A DNA stretch of 39,786 nucleotides from an uncultured Bacilli bacterium (GCA_947626125.1 CANQRA010000005.1:1-39786), one strand, 5' to 3'; counted from the stretch's first letter, positions 1 to 8,185 are shown. The notes: generated from the sequence alone by a model not told the origin. Program-made: numbers and translations.

Positions 1-231
1 TCAAGAAGGAAATTGGAATAATTTTAAATACGCGATGTCCATAAAATTGTGTCTAAAAACTTGACATAAATCCAAATAATCCACCTTTTAAAATAATATT
101 ATGTTTATATTTGCTTTTTGAAAGTCTTTCTAAAATATGCTCAAAAAATACATTTGATATAGTTGGGCTGATACATTACTATTTCCTTTTGCTTTTTTGA
201 AAATAATACTTTTTAATTTGTCTTTATTCAC
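1..231 (-). pseudogene. AbiEii-like nucleotidyltransferase toxin, decayed fragment
   Basis: Read on the minus strand from a GTG that overlaps the AbiEi stop codon by one base, the translation begins VNKDKLKSIIFKKAK and continues to QLYQMYF. It then stops because a run of T residues near 143-150 is one base short. In the next frame it continues EHILERLSKSKYKHNIILKGG, which matches the conserved start of AbiEii toxins (family knowledge: this segment precedes the nucleotidyltransferase core). A second stop follows at MSSF*, and a third frame then gives RHNFMDIAYLK, resembling the conserved MDIDxTIK segment. At least two frameshifts are therefore visible and the rest lies beyond the window edge. 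I infer a dead toxin gene. A sequencing error in the T run could explain the first break but not the second. Confidence 0.75.
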
Positions 232-830
232 TATAATAATACCTCCATATATTCACTTACTTTCTTTTCTATTTTCATTATTTTGGCATACTTTGTAAGT
301 TTACTTAAATTTTTATTTTTACTTCTAGCGTATTCTTTTAGTGCTTTTGAGAATATTTCTCCATCAATTTTATTTTTATTTTTAATAATATCACAAATAG
401 TTCTCTCAATATCATATACTTTAATTTTCATACCAAAAGGAGATGTCATTTCTATTGCTCCTAAATCTAAAATATTTCTATTTACAAAATTAATAATTAC
501 ATTTTTTTGCTTTTGTAAAACACCACTATATCCAAAAGGCAACGTAACATTATATACTAATGGATTACGGTCAGATAGTTTATGCAAGTATAAAGCAGTA
601 GCCATTGAAAATCTAGCATTTTTACTTTTAGAAGCAATTTTATAATATTCATCTGCAATATAATTTGGAAGTCCATAATAGCCTTTTGAAATTCTCACTA
701 ATTTTCCTGTCTTTACCATATTTGTTAAAAATCTTCTTTCAATTCCATTACTTACAACCTCGCTTGTCGTAACATAGCCATTATTTTTTTTTACGATTTT
801 TAAAATTTTATCATAATTCATATTTTTCAT
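231..830 (-). CDS. AbiEi family antitoxin (type IV toxin-antitoxin)
   Basis: 199 residues. The N-terminal ~60 residues form a winged-helix-like region (NNGYVTTSEVVSNGI...LVRISKGYYGLP), followed by the conserved core ending in YDIERTICDIIK, characteristic of AbiEi/DUF6088 antitoxins. In known AbiE systems AbiEi neutralises the nucleotidyltransferase toxin AbiEii without direct binding and represses its own promoter. The partner reading frame follows with a one-base overlap but is broken, so this looks like an orphan antitoxin. An inverted repeat, AAAGGGAAC on both arms, lies directly upstream, and one arm overlaps the ribosome binding site, which fits autorepression. The start at 830 sits four bases after AAGGG. 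The family assignment is firm; continued function is unknown. Confidence 0.85.
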   Translation of the reverse strand: MKNMNYDKILKIVKKNNGYVTTSEVVSNGIERRFLTNMVKTGKLVRISKGYYGLPNYIADEYYKIASKSKNARFSMATALYLHKLSDRNPLVYNVTLPFGYSGVLQKQKNVIINFVNRNILDLGAIEMTSPFGMKIKVYDIERTICDIIKNKNKIDGEIFSKALKEYARSKNKNLSKLTKYAKIMKIEKKVSEYMEVLL

Positions 831-831
831 C

Positions 832-879
832 GTTCCCTTTCTAACTAAAATTTTATCATTTATTCGTTAAAAAGGGAAC
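832..879. promoter_or_regulatory. Inverted repeat, probable AbiEi operator
   Basis: Perfect 9-bp arms GTTCCCTTT (832-840) and AAAGGGAAC (871-879) lie 30 bp apart, immediately upstream of the AbiEi start. Characterised AbiEi proteins bind inverted repeats in their own promoter, so this is a likely autoregulatory site. The spacer is AT-rich and could hold the -10 element. Confidence 0.55.
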
Positions 880-890
880 AGTTTTTTTAA

Positions 891-928
891 TTTTGTGCCA
901 ATGAATTGTCTCCATTGATGGCACAAAA
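891..928. repeat. Dyad symmetry of unknown role between abiEi and rlmCD
   Basis: Perfect 10-bp arms TTTTGTGCCA (891-900) and TGGCACAAAA (919-928) enclose 18 bases. It lies between the AbiEi promoter and the 3' end of the methyltransferase gene. On the plus strand a short A run follows; on the minus strand AATTAAAAAAAC follows. It could be a protein-binding site or a weak terminator. I cannot decide. Confidence 0.35.
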
Positions 929-1004
929 AACTTTGCTAAATTATCAACAATTGCTTCCCCATCTATTACTCTAACCTACACAAAACTTTAAAAAATTATT
1001 TGGT

Positions 1005-2201
1005 TTATCTTAAGTTTAGAACGCAAAAACTTTCCACATGCTCACTCCACACAAACATATCTAAAAGTTTAATATCTTTAATAATATAATTTTCTTTTAA
1101 AATATTTAAATCTCTAACTAAAGTAAAAGGATTGCAAGAAACATATATAATAGTTTTAATTTTTTGTTCCATTATTTTCTTTAAAACATTGGCATCAACA
1201 CCACTTCTAGGAGGGTCTAGGATAACAACATCATAATCATTAGTAATTTGATTTAAAATATTCTTCGTATCACTACAAATAAATTCCGCATTATCTATTT
1301 TATTAATAACCTTATTTATTAACGCATCTTTGATGGCATTTTCATTGATTTCGATTCCTAAAGTATAATCACTATTTAAAGCCGCCACTAAAGATAAAGT
1401 ACCAACCCCACAATATAAATCGAGGATTTTCTTTTGGTTTAAAGTATTCTCCCTTATTAAATTAAATAATTTTTCGCACATATTGTCATTAACTTGAAAA
1501 AAAGCATCATAACTAACTTTAAATAATAAATCTTGAATTTGCGTAAAGAAGAAGTCTTCACCATATATACACTTATTATTTTGGATAATTCCTACAATAT
1601 TATGTTGCGTAATAAAATAATCTATATTACTTAATGTATCCGTACTTTTAATTATAATTAATAATTCATTTTTATAATTACATCTAATAGTAATCTCACC
1701 ATTTATAATAGATAATTTAGGTAAATCAGTAATTAAGTTATTAATCGCATCATTAACTAAATAACACTTTTTTATTTCTAATAATTCATGACTATCACTT
1801 AAATAATAGCCTATTTTTTGCTTAATTACTTTTAAAGTAATCTTATTGCGATAAGCATATTCCCTATCACTTTTAATAATATCTTTTACTTGATAGTCAA
1901 TATTCTTACTTCTTAAAATATCATTAATTTTCGTTAATTTATATTCTAATTCTTCGGTAAGAGAAACATGCATTAAATCACATCCACCACACAAATTAAA
2001 ATAAGGACAAATAGCCTCTTTTCTTAATTTAGATGGTTTAATGATTTTTACAATACTTCCTTCAAGATAATCCTTTTTATCTTTAGTTATTTTAACTAGA
2101 ACAATATCGCCAGGAACACTTTTCGGAATAAAAATAATTTTATTATCTAAATAACCAATACCGCGACCAGAATTGTCAAATTTTATTACTTCTATATTCA
2201 T
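1005..2201 (-). CDS. 23S rRNA (uracil-5-)-methyltransferase, RlmCD/RumA (TrmA family)
   Basis: 398 residues, full length for the family. A TRAM domain (about residues 1-55) is followed by the iron-sulfur cysteine cluster CPYFNLCGGC, with a further Cys in KKCYLVND. The SAM-binding motif DLYCGVGTLSL is at about 258-268, then DPPRSGVD, then the catalytic cysteine in YVSCNPFTLVRDL near the C-terminus. The enzyme makes 5-methyluridine in 23S rRNA using SAM; Gram-positive members often modify both U747 and U1939, which cannot be told from sequence alone. The ATG at 2201 has no obvious Shine-Dalgarno sequence, but the TRAM domain begins immediately, so the start is right. A single gene between AbiE and the lipoprotein gene. 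Confidence 0.92.
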   Translation of the reverse strand: MNIEVIKFDNSGRGIGYLDNKIIFIPKSVPGDIVLVKITKDKKDYLEGSIVKIIKPSKLRKEAICPYFNLCGGCDLMHVSLTEELEYKLTKINDILRSKNIDYQVKDIIKSDREYAYRNKITLKVIKQKIGYYLSDSHELLEIKKCYLVNDAINNLITDLPKLSIINGEITIRCNYKNELLIIIKSTDTLSNIDYFITQHNIVGIIQNNKCIYGEDFFFTQIQDLLFKVSYDAFFQVNDNMCEKLFNLIRENTLNQKKILDLYCGVGTLSLVAALNSDYTLGIEINENAIKDALINKVINKIDNAEFICSDTKNILNQITNDYDVVILDPPRSGVDANVLKKIMEQKIKTIIYVSCNPFTLVRDLNILKENYIIKDIKLLDMFVWSEHVESFCVLNLR

Positions 2202-2249
2202 AAAATTAATATATCATAAAACGCTAGAGAAAAAAAGACAAAATTGGCA

Positions 2250-2283
2250 GAAAAAAACTAGAGGTTTGAATTTTCCTCTAGTT
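2250..2283 (-). terminator. Rho-independent terminator of the lipoprotein gene
   Basis: On the minus strand a perfect 9-bp stem AACTAGAGG/CCTCTAGTT with a 10-base loop is followed by a T7 run, 13 bases after the stop codon of the 639-residue lipoprotein gene. Confidence 0.85.
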
Positions 2284-2295
2284 ATTAGTAATTAT

Positions 2296-4215
2296 TTATC
2301 TTGTCATACTTGGGATATCTACAAGTTCGATAAAATCGGCACATTCAGCTTCTTTACCATATTTTTGGATTAAACCTACTAAAGTATCTTTTGCGTAAGC
2401 AAAGACATTACCATTTTCTTCACTAGCAGCATAAGTATTAAAGGTATTTATCAAAACATCATAATCTTCTTTAGCAACAAAGATATCATGTTCACTACCA
2501 TTAGCAGATAATCTTAATGCATAATCTTGGTCATACTTTTCAGCACAAGCTACTAAAACTACACTTTCATTTTCACATCTGATTTGTTTTTGAGTCCAAT
2601 TAGAAGCTAAAAGTAATTCATCAACACTATAATAACTTCCATTATAATTCCAAGATGTATATGCTGACAATGCAGTTGTTTCTTTATTACCATTTCCTAA
2701 ACCAATTTGTGCATAATAACTCTTATCATTAAGAGGAGCATTTAAACTGATTTCATATAAACGGCTGTCATATCCAATATAAGCAATATTATTATTTATA
2801 ATTTCTTCAACAGATAAATCATTAACATAATAATAAACTACATGATTAACATTATCATTGTAATAATGTACTTCGCCATAAGCTTCAGTATATTTCTTTA
2901 AATAAGCATTCAATCTATTGATAGCATCTTTAATATTGCTATTATTTAAATCATCACTGCTTAATCCGATTTCACTAGCATTATCATTATTAAATGCTTC
3001 AATTACATTATTATTTTCTGGTTTTTGTTCAGGCTCTGTTATTTCTGGTTCTGTTATTTCTGGCTCAGTTACCTCTGGTTCGGTTGGAACAGGCTCTGTT
3101 GGCTTAGGTTCCGTTGGAACAGGTTCTGTTGGTTTTGGTTCTGTAGGCTTTGGCTCTGTAGGTGCTGGTTCTGTAGGTTTTGTTTGTTCTTCCTTTGATG
3201 GTTTATTATTACTTGGTTTTTCATTTTGAGTTTCAGTTAAATTAACATTAATGCTACCATCTAAAATAGGAATATATTCTATACACTCATCTTCCATATA
3301 ATACTTGTTAATAACTTGTAATAAGCTTTCTCCACAGTAAGCAATAACATCGCCATAATTACCTTTTTCTTTATAACTATCTATTAATGCTTTTAATGTT
3401 TCATAATCTTCTTTGCTAATTTCAATTGTAACTAAATTCTTTTTACTTGTATCATGTTTTTGGTCAACATCATTAAATTTTAATTTGTATATATCTTGCA
3501 TTTTTTCAAGGTAAACATACATTGAAAATTGATTTCTTGGATTATTAATATCTGGTCCATTATAAGAAATAGAAGTAATTACACCATTATAGCTTTTATA
3601 AAATTGCGTACTATCCATGGTATAAGATTTACCATCGACATTCCATTCTACATTATAACCAAGATAGTCAATAGTTTTAGCATTATCTAGAGAAACACTA
3701 TAAGTTAAAGTGTTATCAGGATTAACCATAGTAAAGTATAAATATTCATTTGCTTTATATAGAACACTATAATATTCATTATCATTAACTATAAATTTAA
3801 CTTGATTACTAACGGCCCCAGCTTTAACTTCACATTGAACATTTTCACGTGAATCTAATACATTATTTAATTCATCAACAATGGCTTTTACTTCAGATAA
3901 GTTATAAATTTCTTCAGGTATACCAATTTGTTTAGCAGTCGCTAAATTAAATGTTCCCGTTGTATTTACAGTTACGTTTGTTTCTGGAGTATTTGTATTG
4001 GCATCGCCTTGTAATTTATTAATTTCTTCTTTTAAAGCTTCTAATTCACTTTCTCTAGCACTATTTTCACTTTCTAATTTTTCAATAGCCTCTAGTGCTT
4101 TATTATAATCATCCTCAGAAACTTTTTTAGCACAACTAGACACTAAACCAATTTGAAGTGCGGCTAGAACAAAGGCAATTCCTTTCTTTAATTTAATTTT
4201 CGATTTTTCTATCAT
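2296..4215 (-). CDS. Large surface lipoprotein with duplicated domain and PTEPx linker
   Basis: 639 residues, family not recognised. The N-terminus is a lipoprotein signal peptide (basic KIKLKKG, a hydrophobic stretch and lipobox LVSSC at about residue 28). A short predicted coiled coil follows (residues ~35-70, EALEAIEKLESEN-like). Two related domains of about 200 residues flank a Pro/Thr/Glu linker. They share a C-terminal pattern: GDVIAYCGESLLQVINKY in the first and GNVFAYAKDTLVGLIQKYG in the second, each followed by an acidic C/A-E-(C/A)-hydrophobic tail. The protein should be anchored outside the membrane with the linker spanning the wall. The gene has its own consensus promoter, a strong AAGGGGG ribosome binding site and its own terminator, so it is probably well expressed and monocistronic. 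The function is unknown. Confidence 0.8.
   Translation of the reverse strand: MIEKSKIKLKKGIAFVLAALQIGLVSSCAKKVSEDDYNKALEAIEKLESENSARESELEALKEEINKLQGDANTNTPETNVTVNTTGTFNLATAKQIGIPEEIYNLSEVKAIVDELNNVLDSRENVQCEVKAGAVSNQVKFIVNDNEYYSVLYKANEYLYFTMVNPDNTLTYSVSLDNAKTIDYLGYNVEWNVDGKSYTMDSTQFYKSYNGVITSISYNGPDINNPRNQFSMYVYLEKMQDIYKLKFNDVDQKHDTSKKNLVTIEISKEDYETLKALIDSYKEKGNYGDVIAYCGESLLQVINKYYMEDECIEYIPILDGSINVNLTETQNEKPSNNKPSKEEQTKPTEPAPTEPKPTEPKPTEPVPTEPKPTEPVPTEPEVTEPEITEPEITEPEQKPENNNVIEAFNNDNASEIGLSSDDLNNSNIKDAINRLNAYLKKYTEAYGEVHYYNDNVNHVVYYYVNDLSVEEIINNNIAYIGYDSRLYEISLNAPLNDKSYYAQIGLGNGNKETTALSAYTSWNYNGSYYSVDELLLASNWTQKQIRCENESVVLVACAEKYDQDYALRLSANGSEHDIFVAKEDYDVLINTFNTYAASEENGNVFAYAKDTLVGLIQKYGKEAECADFIELVDIPSMTR
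3029..3178 (-). repeat. 15-bp tandem repeat encoding PTEPx units
   Basis: About ten consecutive 15-bp units of the type GGTTCTGTTGGxxx (plus strand) encode PTEPA, PTEPK, PTEPV, VTEPE and ITEPE steps in the lipoprotein linker. The unit length is a multiple of three, so copy-number slippage would lengthen or shorten the linker without breaking the frame. Confidence 0.85.
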
Positions 4216-4244
4216 AAATATCCCCCTTTCGAAAATTAATATAT

Positions 4245-4272
4245 ATTATAAAGATTTTATTCGATTTGTCAA
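4245..4272 (-). promoter_or_regulatory. Consensus sigma-70-type promoter of the lipoprotein gene
   Basis: On the minus strand TTGACA (4272-4267), a 16-bp spacer and TATAAT (4250-4245) match both hexamers exactly. The start codon is 30 bases downstream of the -10 with an AAGGGGG ribosome binding site. Just upstream are two short dyads, AATCG-ctaa-CGATT (near 4276-4289) and GATTTT-aggcc-AAAATC (near 4286-4302), which could bind a regulator. Confidence 0.75.
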
Positions 4273-4384
4273 GAGAATCGCTAACGATTTTAGGCCAAAA
4301 TCATGAAAAATCTATGATAATAGGCAATATATGATTATTTTTACATATTACTACTTAATTTTCTTTAGTCAAGCTTTAGTCAAG

Positions 4385-4409
4385 AAAAAAGTGATGTTTC
4401 CACCACTTT
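4385..4409 (-). terminator. Rho-independent terminator of the suf operon
   Basis: On the minus strand a 9-bp stem AAAGTGGTG/CATCACTTT (one G-T pair) with a GAAA loop and a T6 run overlaps the sufS stop codon. Confidence 0.85.
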
Positions 4410-5604
4410 AAAGCATTTCTTGCATTATTTTATCTTTATCTTTTAATAAATCTACTAAGTTATCTATTTCACTTTCCGTATTATAAAAATATAAACTCAC
4501 TCTTATGGAATTAGCCACCCCTAAAATATCCTTCGTAAGTTTAGCACAATGATTACCCGCTCTTACACAAATACCATATTTATTTAAATAATAAGCCACA
4601 TCTTCAGAGAAAAGGCCATCAATATTAAAAGTTACAATCCCACTATCAGCTTCTAAATTAAGAATATCAATATGAGGTATTTTAACTAATTTCTCGACTA
4701 AATAATTGCGCAATTCTTTTTCATAACTCTCGATTTTGGTCATGCCAATTTTCTCTAAATATCTAATGGCTTCCCCTAAACCAATGACCCCCGCAATATT
4801 AGGAGTTCCTGCTTCAAGTCTTGTCGGAATATCTTTTAAAACCATGGTTTCTTCGGAATCAAAGGATTCATTCATTCCTCCCCCTAAATTAACTGGTTCG
4901 ATATTTTGCATTAGTTCATATTTAGCATATAAAACACCTACCCCGGTTGGTCCTAACATTTTATGGGCAGAAAAAGCTAAGAAATCGACATCAGATGATG
5001 CCACATCAATTTTTTTATGGGGAACACTTTGGGCACCATCAACTACGACAAAGATATCTCTTGAATGAGCAAACTCACATATTTCTTTAATGGGACGAAC
5101 ATCTCCCACCACATTGGTAATTTCCGCAATACTAATAACTCGGGTTTTCGATGTAACTACACTCTTTAAATTCTCTAAAGTAACAAAGTTATTATCATCT
5201 AGGGGTATGTATTTTATTTTAGCCCCAGTTTTACCAGCAATCCGAAACCAAGGCATAACATTAGAGGCATGTTCTGTTTTAGTCAAAATTATTTCATCAT
5301 CAGGCTCTAATAGATTACTAAAAAAACCATTAACGATTAAATTCATACTATCCGTAGAACCACTTGTAAAGACTATCTCTTCTTTTCTTTTCGCCCCAAT
5401 AAAATCTTTAACTAAATCCCGCACATTTTCATATTCTAAATCTACTTTATAAGATATATCATAGTCCCCCCTGTGGGCATTGGCACTATAATTTTCATAA
5501 TAATCAACGACTTTATCAATCACACATTGAGGTTTTAAACTAGTTGCCCCATTATCTAAATAAATTATATCTCCTTTTAACATAGGAAAATCTTCTCTAT
5601 GCAT
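4408..5604 (-). CDS. sufS: Cysteine desulfurase SufS
   Basis: 398 residues, the usual length for class II desulfurases. The PLP-binding lysine lies in AFSAHKMLGPTGVG (about residue 217), and the active-site cysteine in RAGNHCAKL (about 353). A conserved YLDNGATSLKP block is at the N-terminus. SufS takes sulfur from L-cysteine as a persulfide for Fe-S cluster assembly; Gram-positive SufS normally passes it to SufU, which is not encoded in this window. It is the last gene of the suf operon and its start overlaps the sufD-like stop, indicating translational coupling. Confidence 0.95.
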   Translation of the reverse strand: MHREDFPMLKGDIIYLDNGATSLKPQCVIDKVVDYYENYSANAHRGDYDISYKVDLEYENVRDLVKDFIGAKRKEEIVFTSGSTDSMNLIVNGFFSNLLEPDDEIILTKTEHASNVMPWFRIAGKTGAKIKYIPLDDNNFVTLENLKSVVTSKTRVISIAEITNVVGDVRPIKEICEFAHSRDIFVVVDGAQSVPHKKIDVASSDVDFLAFSAHKMLGPTGVGVLYAKYELMQNIEPVNLGGGMNESFDSEETMVLKDIPTRLEAGTPNIAGVIGLGEAIRYLEKIGMTKIESYEKELRNYLVEKLVKIPHIDILNLEADSGIVTFNIDGLFSEDVAYYLNKYGICVRAGNHCAKLTKDILGVANSIRVSLYFYNTESEIDNLVDLLKDKDKIMQEML

Positions 5605-6254
5605 TATTCACCTTCCAAATTCTTTATATATTCGTCCATATTGCTATATTTAAATCCCTGTAAAAGTAATTCTTTAGCTACCTCTTCTTCTAATTCTTTA
5701 CTCATTAAATAATTTAACATATCTTTATTTAAACTACCAATCGTTGTTAAATGATTTGCTGATACTTCATTACTTAAACAGATAATATTTGGTTCAATAT
5801 GAACAAATCCTCCATTATTTACTCCTTTTAAATCTTCTAAAGCAATATTATTTAAAGTATTTTTTTCTATTTTAACATTAATAATCATTTTCATAAGTTC
5901 TTTATTACTTATTATTCGACTATTTATTAATGAAGAATTATTATTACCTTCAATATTATTATTAACAGTTAATTCACAATTAGCATTACTTATAATAGAA
6001 ATATTTAAATTAACTTTTGTTAATTTATTTTGATTAATATTAATTATTAAATCATTACTTAATTTAGAATTATATAAATATACTTCTAAATTACTATTTT
6101 CTCTTAAATTTAAATCTATTTTATGAACATTTTCATTTACTAAATATAATTTAGTATGACCATCTATATTAATTACGACATCTTTACTTTTTATCTTTAT
6201 ATGATAGTTATCACTTTTTAAATTTATAATATCACTCACTAATAATTTATTCAT
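5604..6254 (-). CDS. Short SufB/SufD family protein
   Basis: 216 residues, about half the usual length of SufD or SufB. The C-terminal half carries the family signature: VHIEPNIICLSNEVSANHLTTIG followed by a region ending ELEEEVAKELLLQGF, corresponding to the EPxL...SHGATxG...LLxxGF core that in characterised SufD includes a functionally important histidine. The first ~110 residues are Asn/Ile-rich strands consistent with a shortened beta-helix; the long N-terminal region of normal SufB/D is missing. It sits between sufC and sufS, so it probably forms the scaffold with SufC. No separate sufB is visible. The gene is intact, so this is a compact form, not a broken gene. Confidence 0.8.
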   Translation of the reverse strand: MNKLLVSDIINLKSDNYHIKIKSKDVVINIDGHTKLYLVNENVHKIDLNLRENSNLEVYLYNSKLSNDLIININQNKLTKVNLNISIISNANCELTVNNNIEGNNNSSLINSRIISNKELMKMIINVKIEKNTLNNIALEDLKGVNNGGFVHIEPNIICLSNEVSANHLTTIGSLNKDMLNYLMSKELEEEVAKELLLQGFKYSNMDEYIKNLEGE

Positions 6255-6282
6255 AATCTAATTTCTTTCTTATAACAAACGC

Positions 6283-7011
6283 TTATATTTCGTTAGTTAT
6301 TTCTTTAAATCCTTTATTTAATATTTCTTTAGCTAGCTCTTTTTTACCCGAAGTAACTATTTTTTTATCATTTAATAAGTGAACATAATAATCATCAAAG
6401 GTATTAATTAAAGTATCATTATGGGTAATAATTAAAATACTAGGTTTATATAATTCATAATATTGTTTTAAAGAAGAAGCCACTACTTTAAGGGCATCAA
6501 CATCAAGTCCCGAATCAATTTCATCTAAAATAATAAATTTAGGTTTTAATATCCACATGTGTAAGAGTTCTATTTTTTTCTTTTCGCCTCCTGAACAACC
6601 TACATTTATATCCCGATGAATAAAACTTTTATCTAAATCAAGACTAGCACAAACATTTTCTAATTCTTTATTGAATTTAAAAATATCGACTTTTTCTCTT
6701 TGACTTAAAGCTGCCCTTAACATAGAGGCATTAGAAACACCTTCAATTTCCATAGGGCTTTGGTTAATTAAATAAATACCTAACTTACTTCTTTCATAGA
6801 TATTTAAATTCGTTATATCTTTATCATCATAATAGATATGACCTTTAACTTGATAATTTTTATCACCCATTAACATTTTAGCTATACTACTTTTACCAAC
6901 ACCATTTCGCCCCATTAAAACATGTATTTCACCATCAGGTATTTGTAAATTTAAATTTTCGAATAAGATATTATCATTAACTGATAAAAGAACGTTATCT
7001 ATATTTAGCAT
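6283..7011 (-). CDS. sufC: Fe-S assembly ATPase SufC
   Basis: An ABC ATPase of 242 residues from the preferred start. The Walker A is GRNGVGKSS, the ABC signature CSGGEKKKIE, and the Walker B FIILDEIDSGLD, the SufC form with GLD after the catalytic glutamate. SufC works in the cytoplasm with SufB/SufD to assemble Fe-S clusters. The ORF track starts at 7044, but the ATG at 7011 is preceded by AGGTGAT at proper spacing, and the earlier codons lie within the promoter, so 7011 is chosen. It is the first gene of sufC-sufD-sufS, 28 bases before the sufD-like gene. Confidence 0.93.
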   Translation of the reverse strand: MLNIDNVLLSVNDNILFENLNLQIPDGEIHVLMGRNGVGKSSIAKMLMGDKNYQVKGHIYYDDKDITNLNIYERSKLGIYLINQSPMEIEGVSNASMLRAALSQREKVDIFKFNKELENVCASLDLDKSFIHRDINVGCSGGEKKKIELLHMWILKPKFIILDEIDSGLDVDALKVVASSLKQYYELYKPSILIITHNDTLINTFDDYYVHLLNDKKIVTSGKKELAKEILNKGFKEITNEI

Positions 7012-7030
7012 AAAATCACCTACATAAATG

Positions 7031-7039
7031 ATTATACCA
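7031..7039 (-). promoter_or_regulatory. Extended -10 promoter element of the suf operon
   Basis: The minus strand reads TGGTATAAT, an extended -10 (TGnTATAAT) with the TATAAT at 7036-7031, about 19 bases before the sufC ATG. A clear -35 is not seen, which is usual for extended -10 promoters. Confidence 0.6.
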
Positions 7040-7056
7040 CACATTTTTATTTATAT

Positions 7057-7085
7057 TAAAAAAAAGAAAAGGATTGCCCTTTCCT
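7057..7085 (-). terminator. Rho-independent terminator of the pilin-like gene pair
   Basis: On the minus strand GGAAAGG-gcaat-CCTTTTC (one G-T pair) is followed by T8. It lies 9-30 bases after the stop of the second pilin-like gene and just upstream of the suf promoter. Confidence 0.75.
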
Positions 7086-7093
7086 CATTAATT

Positions 7094-7567
7094 TTATTCA
7101 CAACTACAAGTTTCGGCTTGTTCATTCCAAGTACCAACATTTAAATTACCATTTTTACTAAAATCACTATAAGGTTCATTTATAAACCAATATTCATCGC
7201 CTTTTTTAAGGGATAAATTATATCCTACTTCTTTACCGTTTTCAATATTGATTTCGACTTTACCTTTATAAGTATCTTTATCTAGGGCAGATATCCCAGC
7301 ATTGACTAAAGTTTCAATAGTAAAACATACTTTGCTAGCACTAACACAAGATTTATTATCGTTATTAACTTTTAAAGCCCCCATACTATAATTAAGGTAA
7401 GCATCTTTGGTATTCTTTACTGCCAGTGTGGCTTCTGTTCTAAAAGCTTCTTCTCTTGCTAAATTCATCGTCGGTAGAACATTCGTGGTTGCAAGAGCAA
7501 TAACTACCGCCAAAACTACAATAACCGCAAGTAATTCAATTAATGTAAATCCATCATTATTTTTCAT
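7094..7567 (-). CDS. Type IV pilin-like protein (N-methylation motif)
   Basis: 157 residues. A short leader MKNNDG ends at the prepilin peptidase site in GFTLIELLAVIVVLAVVIALATT, where cleavage after the Gly and a Glu at mature position 5 are standard for type IV pilins and pseudopilins. The C-terminal domain contains Cys at about residues 68, 76, 153 and 155, suggesting disulfides outside the cell. It follows the paralogous pilin gene by 11 bases and ends in a terminator, so the two form an operon. No pilus ATPase, PilC or prepilin peptidase is encoded in this window. It could be a pilus subunit or a com-type pseudopilin. Confidence 0.88.
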   Translation of the reverse strand: MKNNDGFTLIELLAVIVVLAVVIALATTNVLPTMNLAREEAFRTEATLAVKNTKDAYLNYSMGALKVNNDNKSCVSASKVCFTIETLVNAGISALDKDTYKGKVEINIENGKEVGYNLSLKKGDEYWFINEPYSDFSKNGNLNVGTWNEQAETCSCE

Positions 7568-7578
7568 GATTATTTCCC

Positions 7579-8094
7579 TTAAGATATATCTGAAGCACTA
7601 CAAGTAAATGTCCCTGTTTTATCATAATCTTGAACATCTTCTACTTTGACATTACCCGAAATACCATTTATCACATAGTCTTTATTATGCATTGTTATTG
7701 TATATTGATATCTTCCTGTTGTTCCATCGGTATTAGTGTTAACAACTATTTTCCCGGCATATTCAGGTTCTTCTCCTTCAAAGTATTCAGAATCTTTATC
7801 AATTAATCCTACATCAACTAAATATTTTAAAGAAAAACAGTATTTATTATTTCCTTTTTGATAATCTTTATCCATGGCTTTAGGTTCACTAATAGTACCA
7901 AGGTCATAAAAATTCAATATATTAGATGCTGTTCCCATAAAAATATTCGCTTCATCCGCAAAAGCACCTTTTTTTATGTTAGATACCATGGGCAAAACCG
8001 CAGTTGTACCGATGGCAATAACTACCGCTAAAACGACAATAACTGCTAATAATTCAATAAGAGTAAAACCTTTATTATTTTTAAAAGTTTCCAT
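7579..8094 (-). CDS. Type IV pilin-like protein (N-methylation motif)
   Basis: 171 residues from the chosen start. The leader METFKNNKG precedes FTLIELLAVIVVLAVVIAIGTTAVLP, nearly identical over the transmembrane helix to the following gene, so the two are paralogs from a duplication. The ORF track starts two codons earlier at 8100, but AGGTGA is seven bases before the ATG at 8094 and only one base from the earlier ATG. The C-terminal domain is soluble and carries a Cys near each end. Transcription probably starts at the TTGACA promoter just upstream. Confidence 0.88.
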   Translation of the reverse strand: METFKNNKGFTLIELLAVIVVLAVVIAIGTTAVLPMVSNIKKGAFADEANIFMGTASNILNFYDLGTISEPKAMDKDYQKGNNKYCFSLKYLVDVGLIDKDSEYFEGEEPEYAGKIVVNTNTDGTTGRYQYTITMHNKDYVINGISGNVKVEDVQDYDKTGTFTCSASDIS

Positions 8095-8123
8095 AATCAT
8101 TTCACCTTTTATCCTATAAATTT

Positions 8124-8152
8124 ATCTTACAATATTTATTATTTAATGTCAA
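8124..8152 (-). promoter_or_regulatory. Probable promoter of the pilin-like operon
   Basis: Minus-strand TTGACA (8152-8147), 17-bp spacer and TAAGAT (8129-8124). The -35 is perfect and the -10 has two mismatches. The ribosome binding site AGGTGA follows within 25 bases. Confidence 0.55.
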
Positions 8153-8185
8153 TTATAAACCAAGAAAAAAATACTAAATTAATTG

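Noticed and set aside
3026-3180. Possible CRISPR-like repeat array
   Set aside because: The 15-bp units are contiguous without spacers and encode PTEPx in frame within the lipoprotein.
2918-3229. Gly/Ser-rich plus-strand ORF (103 residues)
   Set aside because: Antisense reading of the PTEPx repeat; no start signal and entirely inside the lipoprotein gene.
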